NCBI RefSeq assembly: GCF_035046505.1
Contig: NC_089822.1
Location: forward strand, 95,943,659-96,007,658
Direction of reading: 5' to 3'
Length of the DNA stretch: 64,000 nucleotides
From: Tiliqua scincoides
Taxonomy: Eukaryota; Chordata; Lepidosauria; Squamata; Scincidae
Both the position numbers and the translations under genes were made by a program. Under the pieces are notes generated by a model that saw nothing but the letters and a program-made list of their open reading frames with translations, did no database searches and was not told the DNA's origin. The first letter of the stretch is position 1, and every line of letters begins with the position of its first letter. Below are positions 1-10,476 of this stretch, piece by piece.

Positions 1-254
1 CACACCTGAAAGCTTTAAAGGTGAGGGAAACCAGAAGTGACATTTTTTGGCCTGAAACCGCCATTCTGAACTCCCAGAGGCCATAGGTGGATGTGCGTGG
101 CCACTGTGGGCTTCAGAAAGCCCCCTGGAACTCTGCTCTGGTTGCCTTTGGCAGGTTCAGGTTGGGCCAAGTTTGGCTCAATGGGGGTCTGGGGGATCCG
201 CATTGAGCTCGATCCGCTGAAAGAAAATCTGCGGATACTGAGGCCCCCACCTGT
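1..254. mobile_element. End of a Tc1/mariner (Tigger-like) DNA transposon
   Basis: The right edge reads, on the minus strand, CAGGTGGGGGCCTCAGTATC and is followed on the plus strand by TA at 255-256, as expected for a TA-targeting mariner/Tigger element. Internal CCGC/GGAT motifs near 195-235 fit the same family. The other end lies left of the window. Open frames on both strands here show no recognisable domain and are treated as chance frames in GC-rich transposon sequence. A related fragment is at 58430-58590. Family assignment rests on terminal-sequence style only. Confidence 0.4.
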
Positions 255-256
255 AT

Positions 257-1596
257 ATGGTAAAGAGGTATCTGAAGGGAGCCTTTGGTCATTGAATTTG
301 GCTGGTTGTAATTTCATTGGGGCAGATTTGGGAGCCAATCTAGTTGGGTCCTTACATGTGCCATCAGTTCTCCACGTGCAAGAGGGCTGCCAGAAAAGAA
401 GGAGGGTTTGCCGTGCAGAAAATCGGTGCTGTGTGGAGTACCACAAGCAGGAATGGAGGGTGTGCTGAGGAACTGCATCACAATCTTTGTACTTTATGTA
501 AGTACTTCCATGATTTTAGCTTTTACATTGTCAAGAGCTCTGGGGACCCTTTAGGCAGCAAGGGGAAATTGGGAAACAATAATAATACATTAATGTTAGT
601 GCCCTTTAATGGAGTTGGGGGAGTGGCTTCTTATTGATGGCTGTCATGTCTGGAAAAACCTGGATGTAGTGAGCATATTGAGGGCTAGTCGCTTTGGTGT
701 AACTGTGGCTAGAGAGACGCAAGGAAGGAGTATCATTCAATTTGATGGGGGAAAAATGTAAATTAAAACAAAACATGTAGGAAAAAGTGGAGGGGGATTA
801 CTGTCATTATATTTTTTGAAACAGCACCAAAGAAAAACAAATTAAAAAGTGGGTATTCATACTCCCTGTATGAATGAAACCATTAACAAAGATAATGCTG
901 TATCTTTATTTGTGGGAAGGAAAGGGTCCTTTTGACAGCATGGCCGAACCATTTTATCCAACGCTTGATCTTCAACAAACAGCACAATTTAGGATGCTTC
1001 TTTGTGAAACACATAAAAGGCATGTTCTGAGTTTCACAAGACTGCTTTGATGGTAATGGGCACCTCTGCTGTCTATGCTTTGGAGAGCAAGGCTCGCAGT
1101 CCTTTGATCCAAAATGAAAATATGCATCCGCAGATCCCCCTAAACTTGTGACTAGAAGAGGAAGCTGCTTTGTTATATAAAGTAAGCAAGCCAAGAGTGT
1201 GAATCCACGAGCCCCCATCTCACGGACATTGGGGTTTTGTCATCAGTAGTAGTATTAGGTTAGACTTGGCTACAATCCTATACACACTCACTGACATCAG
1301 TGGGTCTTAATTCTGAGTCGACATGTGTAGGACTGCACTGTAAGACACATGTCTACGGACTGGCAAGTACCTTAACTTTTTCACTACTGAAATTATTAAT
1401 TGCATCCTCCCTCCAAGGACCTTAGAGCGGCATATGTTTTATGTCCAGGGTTCCCTGTAAGCTGCATAGCTCTGAACCAAGCTTCACACAGCACAGAGCT
1501 TGGAAACCTAGACGTTCAGTAATGAACTGTTGTGACACAGTTGCAATGCTGTGCAGAAGAAGAAGGGATCCATGCCACTGTGCAGACCCCTTAGAA
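257..1596. other. Non-coding stretch, no gene seen
   Basis: Mostly AT-rich, apparently unique sequence. Short open frames on either strand lack codon-like structure or known motifs. The one repeat I recognise is the palindromic element at 1267-1340. Confidence 0.5.
1267..1340. repeat. Short palindromic repeat, old copy
   Basis: Decayed member of the 75-90-bp self-complementary family seen best at 57165-57255. It begins GGCTACAATCC and ends GTAGGACTGCACTG, with a degraded AGTAAG/CTTACT core. Confidence 0.5.
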
Positions 1597-1678
1597 CACT
1601 GGTTCCCAAACATTTTCAATTGGCAGCTCCTTTGATCTACTGGGCCATTGGTTGTGGCTCCCCATAAGGGCTACAATC
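1597..1678. mobile_element. hAT-like terminal fragment
   Basis: Starts CACTGGTTCCCAAACATTTT and continues with sequence matching, in inverse orientation, the right half of the element at 7925-8131 (both include a 'ctactgggccattgg'-type segment). Its other end is missing or overwritten by the hAT element that begins at 1687. Confidence 0.5.
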
Positions 1679-1686
1679 CTGTACCT

Positions 1687-2904
1687 CAGTAGTTCCCAAA
1701 CTGGTGGGTCATGACCCACCAGCTAGGAAAGCACTTATCCCTGCCCCTTTAAGGGGCGGGGAGGGAAGGCAGCAATGCATTCCCCAGGATCATGCTGCTG
1801 CCAGGGATGGGAGGTTTTTTTTACTTACCTCCAGCCAGTGCTGGGGTCCTGGGAGATCCAGGGAGTCTGGGAAGCCCTCTGAGTTCCCCAATCCCCTGTA
1901 AGTGTGACAAAAGGAAAAAAGGCACTACTGGTTTTGTGACACAAACTAGAAGTGCGCCCCCTTTTTTTAACTCTTACAGAGGCTTGAGGAGCCCTGTAGA
2001 GGACTTCCCAGGTGCCCTGGATCTCCCAGGACTCTAACGCTTGCTGGAGGTAAGTAAAAAATCCTCCTCCTGTCCCCGGCAGCTGTACGATATTCTGGAT
2101 TGCATGGCTATAATCCCCCCACCTGTATTGGAATTGTGGAAGATATGGCAAGGAGATAGGATGTGGTATCAGCAGTGGCCCTTTGCTCTGGGGAATACAG
2201 GGTTAAGGCCTGGGCTTTCAGCAGAGGATGTGCTGCATAGCTGCAGCCACTAGAGGCAGTGAGGTCTCCAGGGATATAAGCAGCATCTGATGCATGGAGA
2301 GTTGGTGCATTGTAGTTGGAGAGAGAGGAAGAGGAAGAGGAAGAGGAGATTTGCTGGACAAATGGACTGATTTTTGGCTAACTGACCTACTAGCCTATTG
2401 ACACATGGCTCTGCTTATTGGATTGACTCTCTGGCTAACTGACTTTCTGGTACACAAACACAAGGACTGGCAAACGGACAACTTCCTAGCACATCAACTC
2501 ATGGACTGGTGGACAAACAGTGAACTGGCACCAACTGACGGACTGGAGAATGGACAATGAACTGGGGCACTAACTAACGGACTAATCCAACAGAGACTCC
2601 TGAGTGGTGGGGAGCTGAGGTGGTGCTAGTGGACCTGAAAGGACTACTGCTTGGAGAACTGGGAGGTGGGACCCTGCAGGCCTTCAGGCAAGCCACCTAC
2701 TAGTCTCCTTCCTGCTGGTGCTGGGGTACAGTGGTAGTTTTTGGCAGTCTGCTAGATCTAGCTGTGGTTAAGCTGGGGGAACTAATTAGTGTAAAGTGGG
2801 CATAAGTTCTTTAGGCAAAGCTCAGAACAGGAATTTGGCAAAACTCTGCCCCAGCAAATACTTACATGGTTCCCTCCTCCTAAGGAGAACTCTGGGAACC
2901 ACTG
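1687..2904. mobile_element. hAT non-autonomous transposon with nested LTR
   Basis: The left end begins CAGTAGTTCCCAAACTGG and the right end reads GGGAACCACTG. The 8 bases on both sides are identical, CTGTACCT (1679-1686 and 2905-2912), the hallmark of hAT insertion. The interior left of the LTR is largely an imperfect palindrome (arms roughly 1750-1890 and 1980-2085). No transposase frame is present, so the element was mobilised in trans. An LTR sits inside at 2124-2692, so the hAT insertion is the older event. Confidence 0.75.
2124..2692 (+). mobile_element. LTR retroelement fossil (solo LTR) inside a hAT element
   Basis: Begins TGTATTGGAATTG and matches the solo LTR at 56767-57104 (opposite strand) through its first 170 bases or so, including a shared TGTGCTGC-x-AGCTGCAGCCAC segment and a TATA-like box (GATATAAG near 2270). 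CCACC occurs just before 2124 and again at 2693-2697, a plausible 5-bp target duplication. The second half is longer than in the other copy and is made of quasi-repeated CTAACTGAC/GGACTGG words. No internal retroviral genes accompany it. The family is undetermined (gypsy- or ERV-type). The copy looks old. Confidence 0.6.
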
Positions 2905-2939
2905 CTGTACCTTGTCTAGCGTGTTGGGTTTTCACGAAG

Positions 2940-3134
2940 ATTCTGCCGCACTTGGGTCTCACCAGAAACTCATTAGCGGCAGATGACAGAAGAGAAAATC
3001 TCCAAATCTTGTTCATAATTTCAAGATATGAGAGAGCCCAATTATCACACTGGGCGAGACCACTTGTTACAGAGGCAGGTAAGTTGATTCTGGGGGCTGC
3101 ATCTGGCCCGTGGGCCTTATGTTTAACACCCCTG
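2940..3134. mobile_element. hAT-like terminal half element
   Basis: The right edge reads GGCCTTATGTTTAACACCCCTG, a hAT-type terminus of the CAGGGGTG class. The preceding 190 bases match 46570-46743 (shared 'caagatatgaRagaccacaattatcac'-like segment). The left end was not identified in either copy. Confidence 0.5.
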
Positions 3135-3599
3135 ATCTAGAAGCTTCATGCTGACTCACTATTGGAATGCCAGTGTCCCCAACCCTAGTCTGATGCTCTC
3201 ACTGCTATATACAATACTGACTTGGAAAGGGGCAATTTTAAAACAGGAAGGTGTGTTGAGGGATCTTTCTTACCACTTCAGGATCCTACCCTACCAGGCC
3301 AAGGTTCATCTGGTGTAGCATTTGAGCTACAGGGGCCAGCTGAACAGTTCAACAATGGTCCTAAATGGTCCACTGAGCAGCTCTGGTAACCTCATAAGCA
3401 AGCCAGAGATTGATGTCCAATTCCTGTTGTCTCCTGCGAATCTGCCTCAAATCCCTCCCTCTCCCTCAAAAGCAAAAACTTGTAGCAGCCATCAACACAG
3501 AGTAACAAAGAGGGAGGGGGAGCAGATACAAAGACAGGAAAGGCATGAATTTAGGGGAAGTTAAACTTACAGGTTTGCTAAAGCTTATCACTAACAGAA
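3135..3599. other. Non-coding stretch, no gene seen
   Basis: Unique-looking sequence between a hAT half element and an LTR fossil. I recognise no repeat or exon in it. Confidence 0.4.
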
Positions 3600-4036
3600 C
3601 CTTTTGCTGACAAGTTAAAGTGCCTTACTTACCGCAGCCAGACAGGATAAAAATAGAATGAGCAAACATGTAAAACGGTCAAAATGAGGCAAGGTCTACT
3701 TCGCTTTGAGAAGGTGGGGGCAAGTGCAAGAGAGAGAGAGTGAAGAGGGCGGGTGCATAAGAAGGACATTAGAAAAAGTTAGGAAGGGAACTTCCCCTTT
3801 TTGGGAGACACTTTGTTTGAATGGCAACTGAAATGTATAAAAAGGTGTCACACCCCACTGGAGGGGCCTTCTGGATTTGAGCGGGAGCTCCCAGGGGCTG
3901 CAGGCATGCCTTGCTGAACCAATAAACAGCTTCCTAGCCTTCCACCTTTCAGTGTCTTGCTTATTCGGTCTCAGCGGCACTGGACAGAAGCCACCCCTGT
4001 CTACCAACTGGCTCTGCCCTTCCGGGTAGGGGGACA
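3600..4036 (+). mobile_element. Endogenous retrovirus LTR fossil (solo, probably class I)
   Basis: The layout is that of a gammaretrovirus-like LTR read on the plus strand: a TATA box (TATAAAA, 3837-3843), about 80 bases later a polyadenylation signal AATAAA (3921-3926), then a pyrimidine-rich stretch (TTCAGTGTCTTGCTTATTCG) typical of the R-U5 boundary, and a tail ending near GGTAGGGGGACAACA. Outer limits are approximate because I could not find a target duplication. No internal region follows, so it is probably a solo LTR. The long minus-strand open frame across it is read as antisense noise. Confidence 0.55.
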
Positions 4037-4194
4037 ACACTGTTATTTGTTCACAGCATCTGGTACTCAAAGGTACCTTTATCCATGGTGGCTCAGCAGC
4101 ATTTTTGTGCATGTGGTTGGTTTTTAAGAAGGAACTGTCAAGACAGTTAGTAAAATCCTTCCATCCACCCTGGCATCGCTCACAGATGTGCAAC

Positions 4195-4555
4195 CAGTGG
4201 CATCGTTAGGGGAGTCGGGGGGGGGGGTTCAGGCCACACTGGGTGGCATGCACACAGGTTGTGACATCACTACTGGCAAAAATTTTTAAATCTTGGTACT
4301 TTTGAATAATGCCATCATGTCACATATCATTTGATGTGTAATTTCATGCAGAATTCAGTGAAACAAAGCACGTTGAAATATCTCTATTCTCTCAAAAGTT
4401 ATAGTCAAGACTAGCGGGGGTGGGGTGATGATGCATCACCATGCCCGCCACCTGGGTCGTTGCCCTGCTCACTGCATAGGAGGAAGTCCATCATGGGGGT
4501 GACATGGGAGGAAGTCCATCACGGGGGCCTCCTGCAAACTCTAGTGACGCCACTG
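4195..4555. mobile_element. hAT MITE, CAGTGGCRTC family, 361 bp
   Basis: Terminal inverted repeats CAGTGGCATCGTTAGGG and CTAGTGACGCCACTG are flanked by a perfect 8-bp duplication TGTGCAAC (4187-4194 and 4556-4563). The interior (TTAAATCTTGGTACTTTTGA and nearby) is shared with 6234-6562 and, inverted, with 28120-28696 and 49281-49867. There is no transposase. Confidence 0.85.
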
Positions 4556-4563
4556 TGTGCAAC

Positions 4564-4870
4564 CTAAGGCATGTGAATGAAAATGTATGCCTATGCCCAC
4601 ATTGGGGGGGGGGGAACAGGGGGACTTGCTCAGAAGATGCATCACAAAACAGATGTGTATCCAGTCTGGCTCATGCAGGTTTCTGATCCGGCATGGGAAC
4701 ATGGGCCTAGAAGCTGCTTTAAAGCATCAGTCTTCTTTTCAGGGTTGTGTTTATGCTGATCATCCTATTTGTTTAGTATCTTGCAATGCTATTGCTGTGA
4801 AGGCAGAGCTATATGCTCTATCTAATTCCAGCCCCTATCTAATTCCAGTGAGCATAATCAACAGTCATCT
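4564..4870. other. Non-coding stretch with a G-run
   Basis: Contains a run of nine or more G near 4605-4614 and otherwise unremarkable sequence. Three overlapping short frames here are frame shadows of one another. Confidence 0.4.
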
Positions 4871-5206
4871 TAAGAACATTAGAACAGCCCCACTGGATCA
4901 GGCCATAGGCCCATCTAGTCCAGCTTCCTATATCTCACAGCGGCCCACCAAATGCCCCAGGGAGCACACCAGATAACAAGAGACCTGCATCCTGGTGCCC
5001 TCCCTTGCATCTCACATAACCCATTTCTAAAATCAGGAGGTTGCACATACACATCATGGCTTGTGACCCATAATGGATTTTTCCAACCACATGCTGAGTA
5101 AAGAAATATTTCCTTTTGTCTCTCTTAACTCTCCCAATACTCAATTTTAGTGGATGTCCCCTGGTTCTGGTTATGTGAGAGTGTAAAGAGCATCTCCCTA
5201 TCCACA
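4871..5206 (-). mobile_element. CR1 LINE 3' end, 5'-truncated, internally deleted
   Basis: Matches the 3' ends of the CR1 copies at 12414, 23603 and 54989: 'gaacagccccactggatcag' at the 3' terminus, then the 3' UTR and the end of ORF2. Compared with those copies about 100 bases are missing at one point near 5084, where GGATTTTTCC runs straight into AACCACATGCTGAG. It is a dead fragment. Confidence 0.9.
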
Positions 5207-6009
5207 ATCTTGCAATGAAAAGTATCCTCATTCATTACCACTGCACCCAGTGAAAGCAAATAATTTTCCGAATAGAAGGCTTTGTAGATACGAATGGGAA
5301 TCAAACCACATTAAAGAGCAAATGCGACATCTGAAGCAGGCTTAGGGGCCAACAAATCACAGATGCTTCATAACAGGGAAGACTAAAACAATCGAAGGGA
5401 ACTCGGCAGGAGTAGCTCATCCTGCTGCAAGAAACTCCTCTGCAGGAATGATTGACCAAAAACAGGGACTTTAATAAGGATGACACACAAACTGAATCAA
5501 AATTCTAAAAATTCTGTCTGTTGGAGCAGACAGAGCACAGTACTTAGTTTGCTGGCTGTGCTTGAGGTACATAAATAACTTTCATTAATTTTGATGAACA
5601 CAGACTACTTCATAGTGATAAAATTTATTGCTGGCTCCAGGATTGTCGCCAAGTTCTTTTTAATCAGTCATCTGCTTATAAAATTCACCCTGGTGCAGAC
5701 CAAGCTAGCATTTAGGGACAAACACAAGCCTCATTGTTGCTATTTGGGGACTGTGTTTGGAAGTTTATTTGGTCTCTGGTATTTTAAGTGCATTTTTCGC
5801 CTCTGCTCCTAGCATCTGCTCCTGGCTAGACCTCAGGCAGACAAACATTTGGAGAGCGCATTAAAGAATGCAAATGAAGGGTTGCCATGTTGATTTGCAT
5901 TCTGGTGTGCTTGTGACAAAGTTACTGAGCAACATGTACTCCTTGCTGTGGCACAAGTGTCATAGGAAATATCTTATTTTAGCTGGGTGAACAGAGGTAT
6001 GCATCAGGA
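5207..6009. other. Non-coding stretch
   Basis: No recognised repeat or exon. AT-rich and apparently unique. It includes the candidate conserved element at 5826-5965. Confidence 0.4.
5826..5965. promoter_or_regulatory. Candidate conserved non-coding element
   Basis: Free of repeats and dense in motifs resembling developmental enhancers: ATGCAAAT (octamer, POU-type) near 5868, its inverse ATTTGCAT near 5894, and a homeodomain-like ATTAAAG. This is pattern recognition only; conservation was not tested. Confidence 0.25.
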
Positions 6010-6150
6010 ATAGGCAGTGTGGTGTAGTGGGCAAAATGTTGGACATGGACTAGGGAAGCCTGGTTTCTGATCAAGAGTGTTTTGGTGACCTTGGGCAGGT
6101 GACCATTTTCTAACCTTAACCTACATCATGGGATTGTTGTGAACACAACA
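6010..6150 (+). mobile_element. MIR-like tRNA-derived SINE, old copy
   Basis: Shows the tRNA-type head (GTGTAGTGGGCAAAATGTTGGA), the core ACCTTGGGCAGGTGACC and the GGGATTGTTGTGA block, in the order found at 38735-38965 and 39075-39315. The 3' tail is lost. Confidence 0.65.
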
Positions 6151-6233
6151 TCGGACAATTCCTAGGCTGTCTGCCACCCTGACCCCTTTATTGACAAAAA
6201 GGACACTGTTTCCATTTAAACTGAAGCTCTTAG

Positions 6234-6562
6234 CAGTGGCATCACTTGAGGGGTGCAGGCCGCACCGGGTGACATGCGGGGAGGTGACACCACCACTGGC
6301 CAAAATTCTTTAAATCTTGGTATTTTTGAATAATGCACTAATGTTATATCATTCAGTGCGAATTTTCATGCTGAATGAAACAGTTGTAATATCTCTATTC
6401 TGTTAAAAGTTATAGCCAAAAAACCTGCAGGGGTGGGATAATGGTACGTCACCATGCTCACTGCCCAGGGCATTGCCCCGCCCATTGCATGAGAGGAGGT
6501 CCATCATGGGGGTGACTCATTGGCCTCCCACATGGGTGACACAAACCCTGGTGATGCTACTG
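6234..6562. mobile_element. hAT MITE, CAGTGGCRTC family, 329 bp
   Basis: Ends CAGTGGCATCACTTGAGG and GGTGATGCTACTG. The flanks GCTCTTAG (6226-6233) and GTTCTTAG (6563-6570) match at 7 of 8 positions, a decayed target duplication. The interior matches 4195-4555. Confidence 0.8.
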
Positions 6563-6570
6563 GTTCTTAG

Positions 6571-7587
6571 CCACCGTGGATCACCATTCGGTCTGAATTT
6601 CTTCCCCTTAAACTTTCAGGCATGTGGCCAATGCAGCTTGGAGACATACTGCAGACTCCCTTGCATGTAAATACACAAAATGTGTAGCTCACCTGCAATG
6701 TGGTGTGGTGTTAGGCATCCATTGCAGTGTGCTGTTGTGTGCATTTGACATGACTAGAATAGATTACTCTAGCGCGGGGCCCTCTAGGGTCCAATGGCTC
6801 CAACTGGCTTAAAACCAGTCCTGACTAGCTGCATTTCCTAGCATTAGTATTGATATAAAGGCATTAAATATTGCTGTTGTTGCATGTTGGGCAAGAACAC
6901 CTTGGCATGAAAAAAAATGACTTTGAAGTGACTTTAACAGGTCCACAGTGGTCTGGAGTGTTTGGCCTCTGTTTGTTCCACAACTAGTCATCTAATTACA
7001 GTGGCAGGCCTGGCCTTGCTGTGCTCCTATTAGTTGATTACCCAGCTCCTGACAGCCAGAAACATCCCCTTCTTACTCTCAAGAGGGTTCCCAGTGAGTG
7101 AGTGACTGAGTCTGATTTGCCTTTAAAGAGACTTGAAAATTGTTCGGAAACCAAGGATGTAAGTACCTCGTCTCCCAATAGAATTTCTTTGCGTTTCCTG
7201 CAGAAAAAAGGTCAGGAGGCAAGTTCTTTTATTGGATGGGGACCAAGCTGTTGCTTCTTCCCTCTGGTACCTAATGGATTAATATCACAAGTAAATGGAG
7301 ATGGCTGCTGAAGGAGCAGGACTTGTGTTTGGGGGGAATTTATTACTTTCCGAGACACACTTGATTTTATCTGCAACAATCTTGCCCCTTAACATCAAAG
7401 TTAAATGTGATCTTAACACCCTTGTTCTTGCTTTCTTAACTTGTTATCTGAAGAGAAACAAAAGCTCATGGATCTCCCTGAAGTGCAGCTAACACAAGCA
7501 AAGCAGGCATCCTCTCTTATGGCCAATTAAAAATAAACACAAAGTTATGAGCAATATTCATGAAAAAAAATTCAGATTCAAATAAAG
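6571..7587. other. Non-coding stretch
   Basis: No recognised repeat or exon. Sequence around 7300-7450 is AT-rich with TTAACNTC-type words but nothing that can be called. Confidence 0.4.
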
Positions 7588-8234
7588 TCAATCCTCGTTA
7601 ATTGCACACTTCGTTTCCATGGATGCCACAGGAACAAATTACTTTACCTCGTGCCATTTGCGGTCTGTTCATGGCTACTGTGGCATTCTGAAGCTATCTG
7701 AGGCCATCCTGAAGCTATCTGCAGTCACCTATTTGAATCTATCCGCTGCCTTTGTTAAGCTATCTGTGCCATCTTGATGCTTCCGGTGGTCATTTGAAGC
7801 TATTTGCTGCCTCCACAGCCATCCTGAAGCTATCCACAGCAGCCATTTTGAAGCTAGCTGTGCCATTCTGAAGGTATTTGCACAATTCTGAAGGTCTCTT
7901 CTGCTACCTACCCCTACCCTTATCCAAGTGGTTCCCAAACTCAATGGTTCCCAAACTGTGAGTCGTGGCTCCCTAGGGAACTGCAGAAACCAGCCAAGGG
8001 AACTGCAGAATGCTCACAAAAGTTCTGCCGCCCTATACAAAGTATAGGATTGTGACCCTAATGGGAAACCGTGTCCAATGGCCCAGTAGATCAAGGAAGC
8101 CATCAGCTGAAAAAAAGTTTGGGAACCACTGCCTAAATACATTGTTCCCATAGGATCAATGATTCCATATTCTCTGATTCAGTATCCACTGTGTTTTCCA
8201 GGAATCATACTCCAGCGGATAATGAGAATTGACT
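7588..8234. mobile_element. DNA transposon (Tigger-like ends) with nested element
   Basis: The left end GTCAATCCTCGTTAATTGC and the right end GCGGATAATGAGAATTGAC are inverted repeats of the TCGTTATCCGC class. Its left interior (7670-7880) is an approximate tandem of 'gccattctgaagctatctg'-type units about 30 bases long. A second, hAT-like element is nested at about 7925-8131. The flanking TA duplication is not clean. Confidence 0.5.
7925..8131. mobile_element. hAT-like MITE nested in a DNA transposon
   Basis: Both ends carry the GTGGTTCCCAAACT-type terminus (right end reads GTTTGGGAACCACTG). The terminal motif is doubled at the left (7928-7957). The right half matches the fragment at 1597-1678 in reverse. 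I could not read a convincing target duplication. Confidence 0.5.
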
Positions 8235-8401
8235 ATATTTTGTCTGCAGAACCATTTAAGCAAGGGAGGTAATATAAATGAGATAATAATCTCAGAATCT
8301 AAAGGGAGGTGCAACCCATCCACCATAGGGCCTGCATTCTCCTTTAGGATTTTTTTAATCTTCTACCAACCTCCTACGGTTGTTGTAGCATTTTCCCTAT
8401 A

Positions 8402-8860
8402 AGGGAAGGCTAAAGCATTTGGCCTTGAGAAAAACATTTTGAAGGAGGGATATGACAGAGGCTTATAAAATGATTGATGGTTAGGAGAAAGTAGATAGAG
8501 AGACCTTCCTTTCCCTCTCTCATGACACTAGAACACAGAGTAATCCAGGGAGATTGACTGATGTTCGATACAGGAGAGTAATTCTTCACACAACTGGCAA
8601 TTCATTTCTGGAATCTGCTGTCGCATGGTGTCATATGAGCCTAGATGGCTTTAAAGTGGGATTAGATCAATTTAAGAGTAGGTTGGCCATGGTGGAAACT
8701 GCAGGTTCAGAAGCAGTAGACCTCGGAATACCAAGTGCTGGGGACAAACCATGGGGAAGGGCGGATGTCTTTGTGCGTAGTTTGTGAACTTCCTGGAAGC
8801 ATCTGGCTGGTCACTGTGGGAACGAGAATGCTGAATTGGATTGACTCTTGACCTTATGAG
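8402..8860 (+). mobile_element. Old CR1 LINE 3' end, divergent subfamily
   Basis: Translated sequence resembles the CR1 ORF2 C-terminus: LSHD(T)R-type, then VRYRRVILHTTGNSFLESAV and SLDGFKVGLDQFKSRL, in the same order as the younger copies (FFTQRVVGLWNSLPQ, SLDAFKRGLDEFLEE). It continues into a 3' UTR with CTTCCTGGAAGCATCTGGCT, typical of older CR1 families. It is clearly more diverged than the CR1 at 43868-45400, so it inserted earlier. Confidence 0.75.
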
Positions 8861-8904
8861 GGGTATGCAAAGCCTCCGTAAGAAATTTTGCTAGTCTAAC
8901 TGCA

Positions 8905-8978
8905 CAGTCTGCTCAGAAGTAAGTGCCATTGAACTAAATGTGACTTACTACCAGGAAAGCATGTATAGGATTGCAGCT
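8905..8978. repeat. Short palindromic repeat
   Basis: Member of the 75-90-bp family: TCTGCTCAGAAGTAAGTGCC on one arm, GACTTACTACCAGGAAAGC on the other, and the end AGGATTGCAG. Confidence 0.65.
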
Positions 8979-10476
8979 GTATTGATAGACTTTTGCCTTG
9001 TCCCAAGCAATAAACCTCCAATTTACCTTCAAGTTTGCTTTAAGAGAAAGTTTGTGATGGCACTTGTCATTCCTTACATCAGTGGTGGCCAGCCTCTTTG
9101 GCAAGTGTGTCTTAGGTGAAGACCCAGGTCTTTTCTCAGACCTGTAATAAGCGATGAGTAAGAGTAGCAAGACCGATGCCTAATATGTCAATTCCTTGTT
9201 TGTTTGGACTTCAGGAAAGGAAGCAGACGTTTTAGAGAACTGGAGAGATTTCTTGAAGAATTTGGGGCATGTGTTTTTTTCCCCTTTACCAGAGTTTCTT
9301 TCTTTTTTTTTCCTGCACAAACAGTGCCCTCCTTGGTTCATTAATTGTTCCTTCTCTCTTTAAAAACTTGAGCCAATATGTCTTTGGAGACACTCTGTTG
9401 GGGAAAATGTCTTCCCAAAAAGAACTCAAAGCGCTGAAAGACTCCTGTTGCTCTAATACAGGTCACAAGCCTTGATTGGCACAAAAAATTGTGCCAAAAA
9501 ATTATTGCCTCGCAGCTTCCTGATTGTGGCTGGCCCAAGAGCTGCTGTGGACAGTGAAGTAGGTCAGTGAAGAAGGAAAGACATTTGGAAACCACTACAC
9601 TAGATTCTAATCTCAAGTTTCATGCATGACTTCTGAGATGCAGAGGAGGCAGTAATGGCTATCACCCCATATTTGGAAAATAACGCTTTAAAATATAAAA
9701 TCTAGCAGGTATTCTGATTAAGGCTACAGTCCTAGGCACACTTACATGTGAGTAAGTTCTACTGAACTCAATAGGACTTACTTCTGAGTAGGACTGTACT
9801 GTAAGAGTTCTGAAGAACTCCAAAGCTGTGGGACATTTTGGTTGGATCTGATATCAAAGTATTACCAAAAAGTGGCTTCTGGATTTTTTTCTTATGGACC
9901 AGCATGGCTGCCTGCCACTTTTATTCTCTTATGAAGCATGTACATAACATGGACTGCCTTGGGCACAATTTTGGTTGTGGATAAGTAAAATCCAAACTAA
10001 CCCATTTCTGTCCAGCCCACAGATGAGGGTAACCACATATATGTTGGTGCCTGTTGCATATATGCAATGTTGGGCAGAAATGGCTTAAAAGTGAATGGAA
10101 AAGAACATTTTCTTTTCTCTGTTTTGAAAAGGTGAACAGGTTTGTTCAATCGCTTAGAACAAAAATCTCTATGTGCATATAATGAGTGAGTTGGCCAGAA
10201 ATTTTACTGCTTCTGCAATGCAATCACTTTTTCCCCATTATTTGAGATGATTTGCTTCTGAATTAAATGTCTGATTATTAGCACTTTGCTCTGTGCTTTT
10301 GTTCCAGTTGAATAAACACCAGGATCAAGATACACAAGTCCCGCTGCACTGGCACTGGTTAGGATTGGGCTGTTAAGGGGCCATCTACTGTCATCTGAAT
10401 CTCTCCAGCTGCTTCAGTAATCGGTTAAGATCATGTGCTGGATTGTTCTGGATTTCTGAGGCTTAGAAAGGAACTA
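8979..10476. other. Non-coding stretch with repeat scraps
   Basis: Contains a lone hAT-type left terminus near 9080 (CAGTGGTGGCC), a hAT-type right terminus near 9590-9602 (CCACTACACTAG) of another family, the palindromic repeat at 9721-9801 and a Harbinger-like right end near 10350-10370 (GGTTAGGATTGGGCTG). 10200-10320 is unique-looking and AT-rich. There is no gene. Confidence 0.45.
9721..9801. repeat. Short palindromic repeat
   Basis: Begins AGGCTACAGTCCTAGG and ends GGACTGTACTG, with AGTAAGTTCT and AGGACTTACTTCT arms around GAACTCAAT. It is preceded by TTA and followed by TAA. Confidence 0.7.

Noticed and set aside
2340-2580. An independent satellite of CTAACTGAC/GGACTGG words
   Set aside because: The quasi-repeat falls within the LTR bounded at 2124 and 2692, so it is treated as part of that fossil.
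3696-4193. A 165-aa minus-strand gene
   Set aside because: The frame is antisense to an LTR with TATA and AATAAA signals in the right order on the plus strand and has no domain.
9080-9602. One hAT element between the left end at 9080 and the right end at 9602
   Set aside because: The two termini belong to different families (CAGTGGTGGCC versus CTAGTGTAGTGG) and no matching 8-bp flanks are present.
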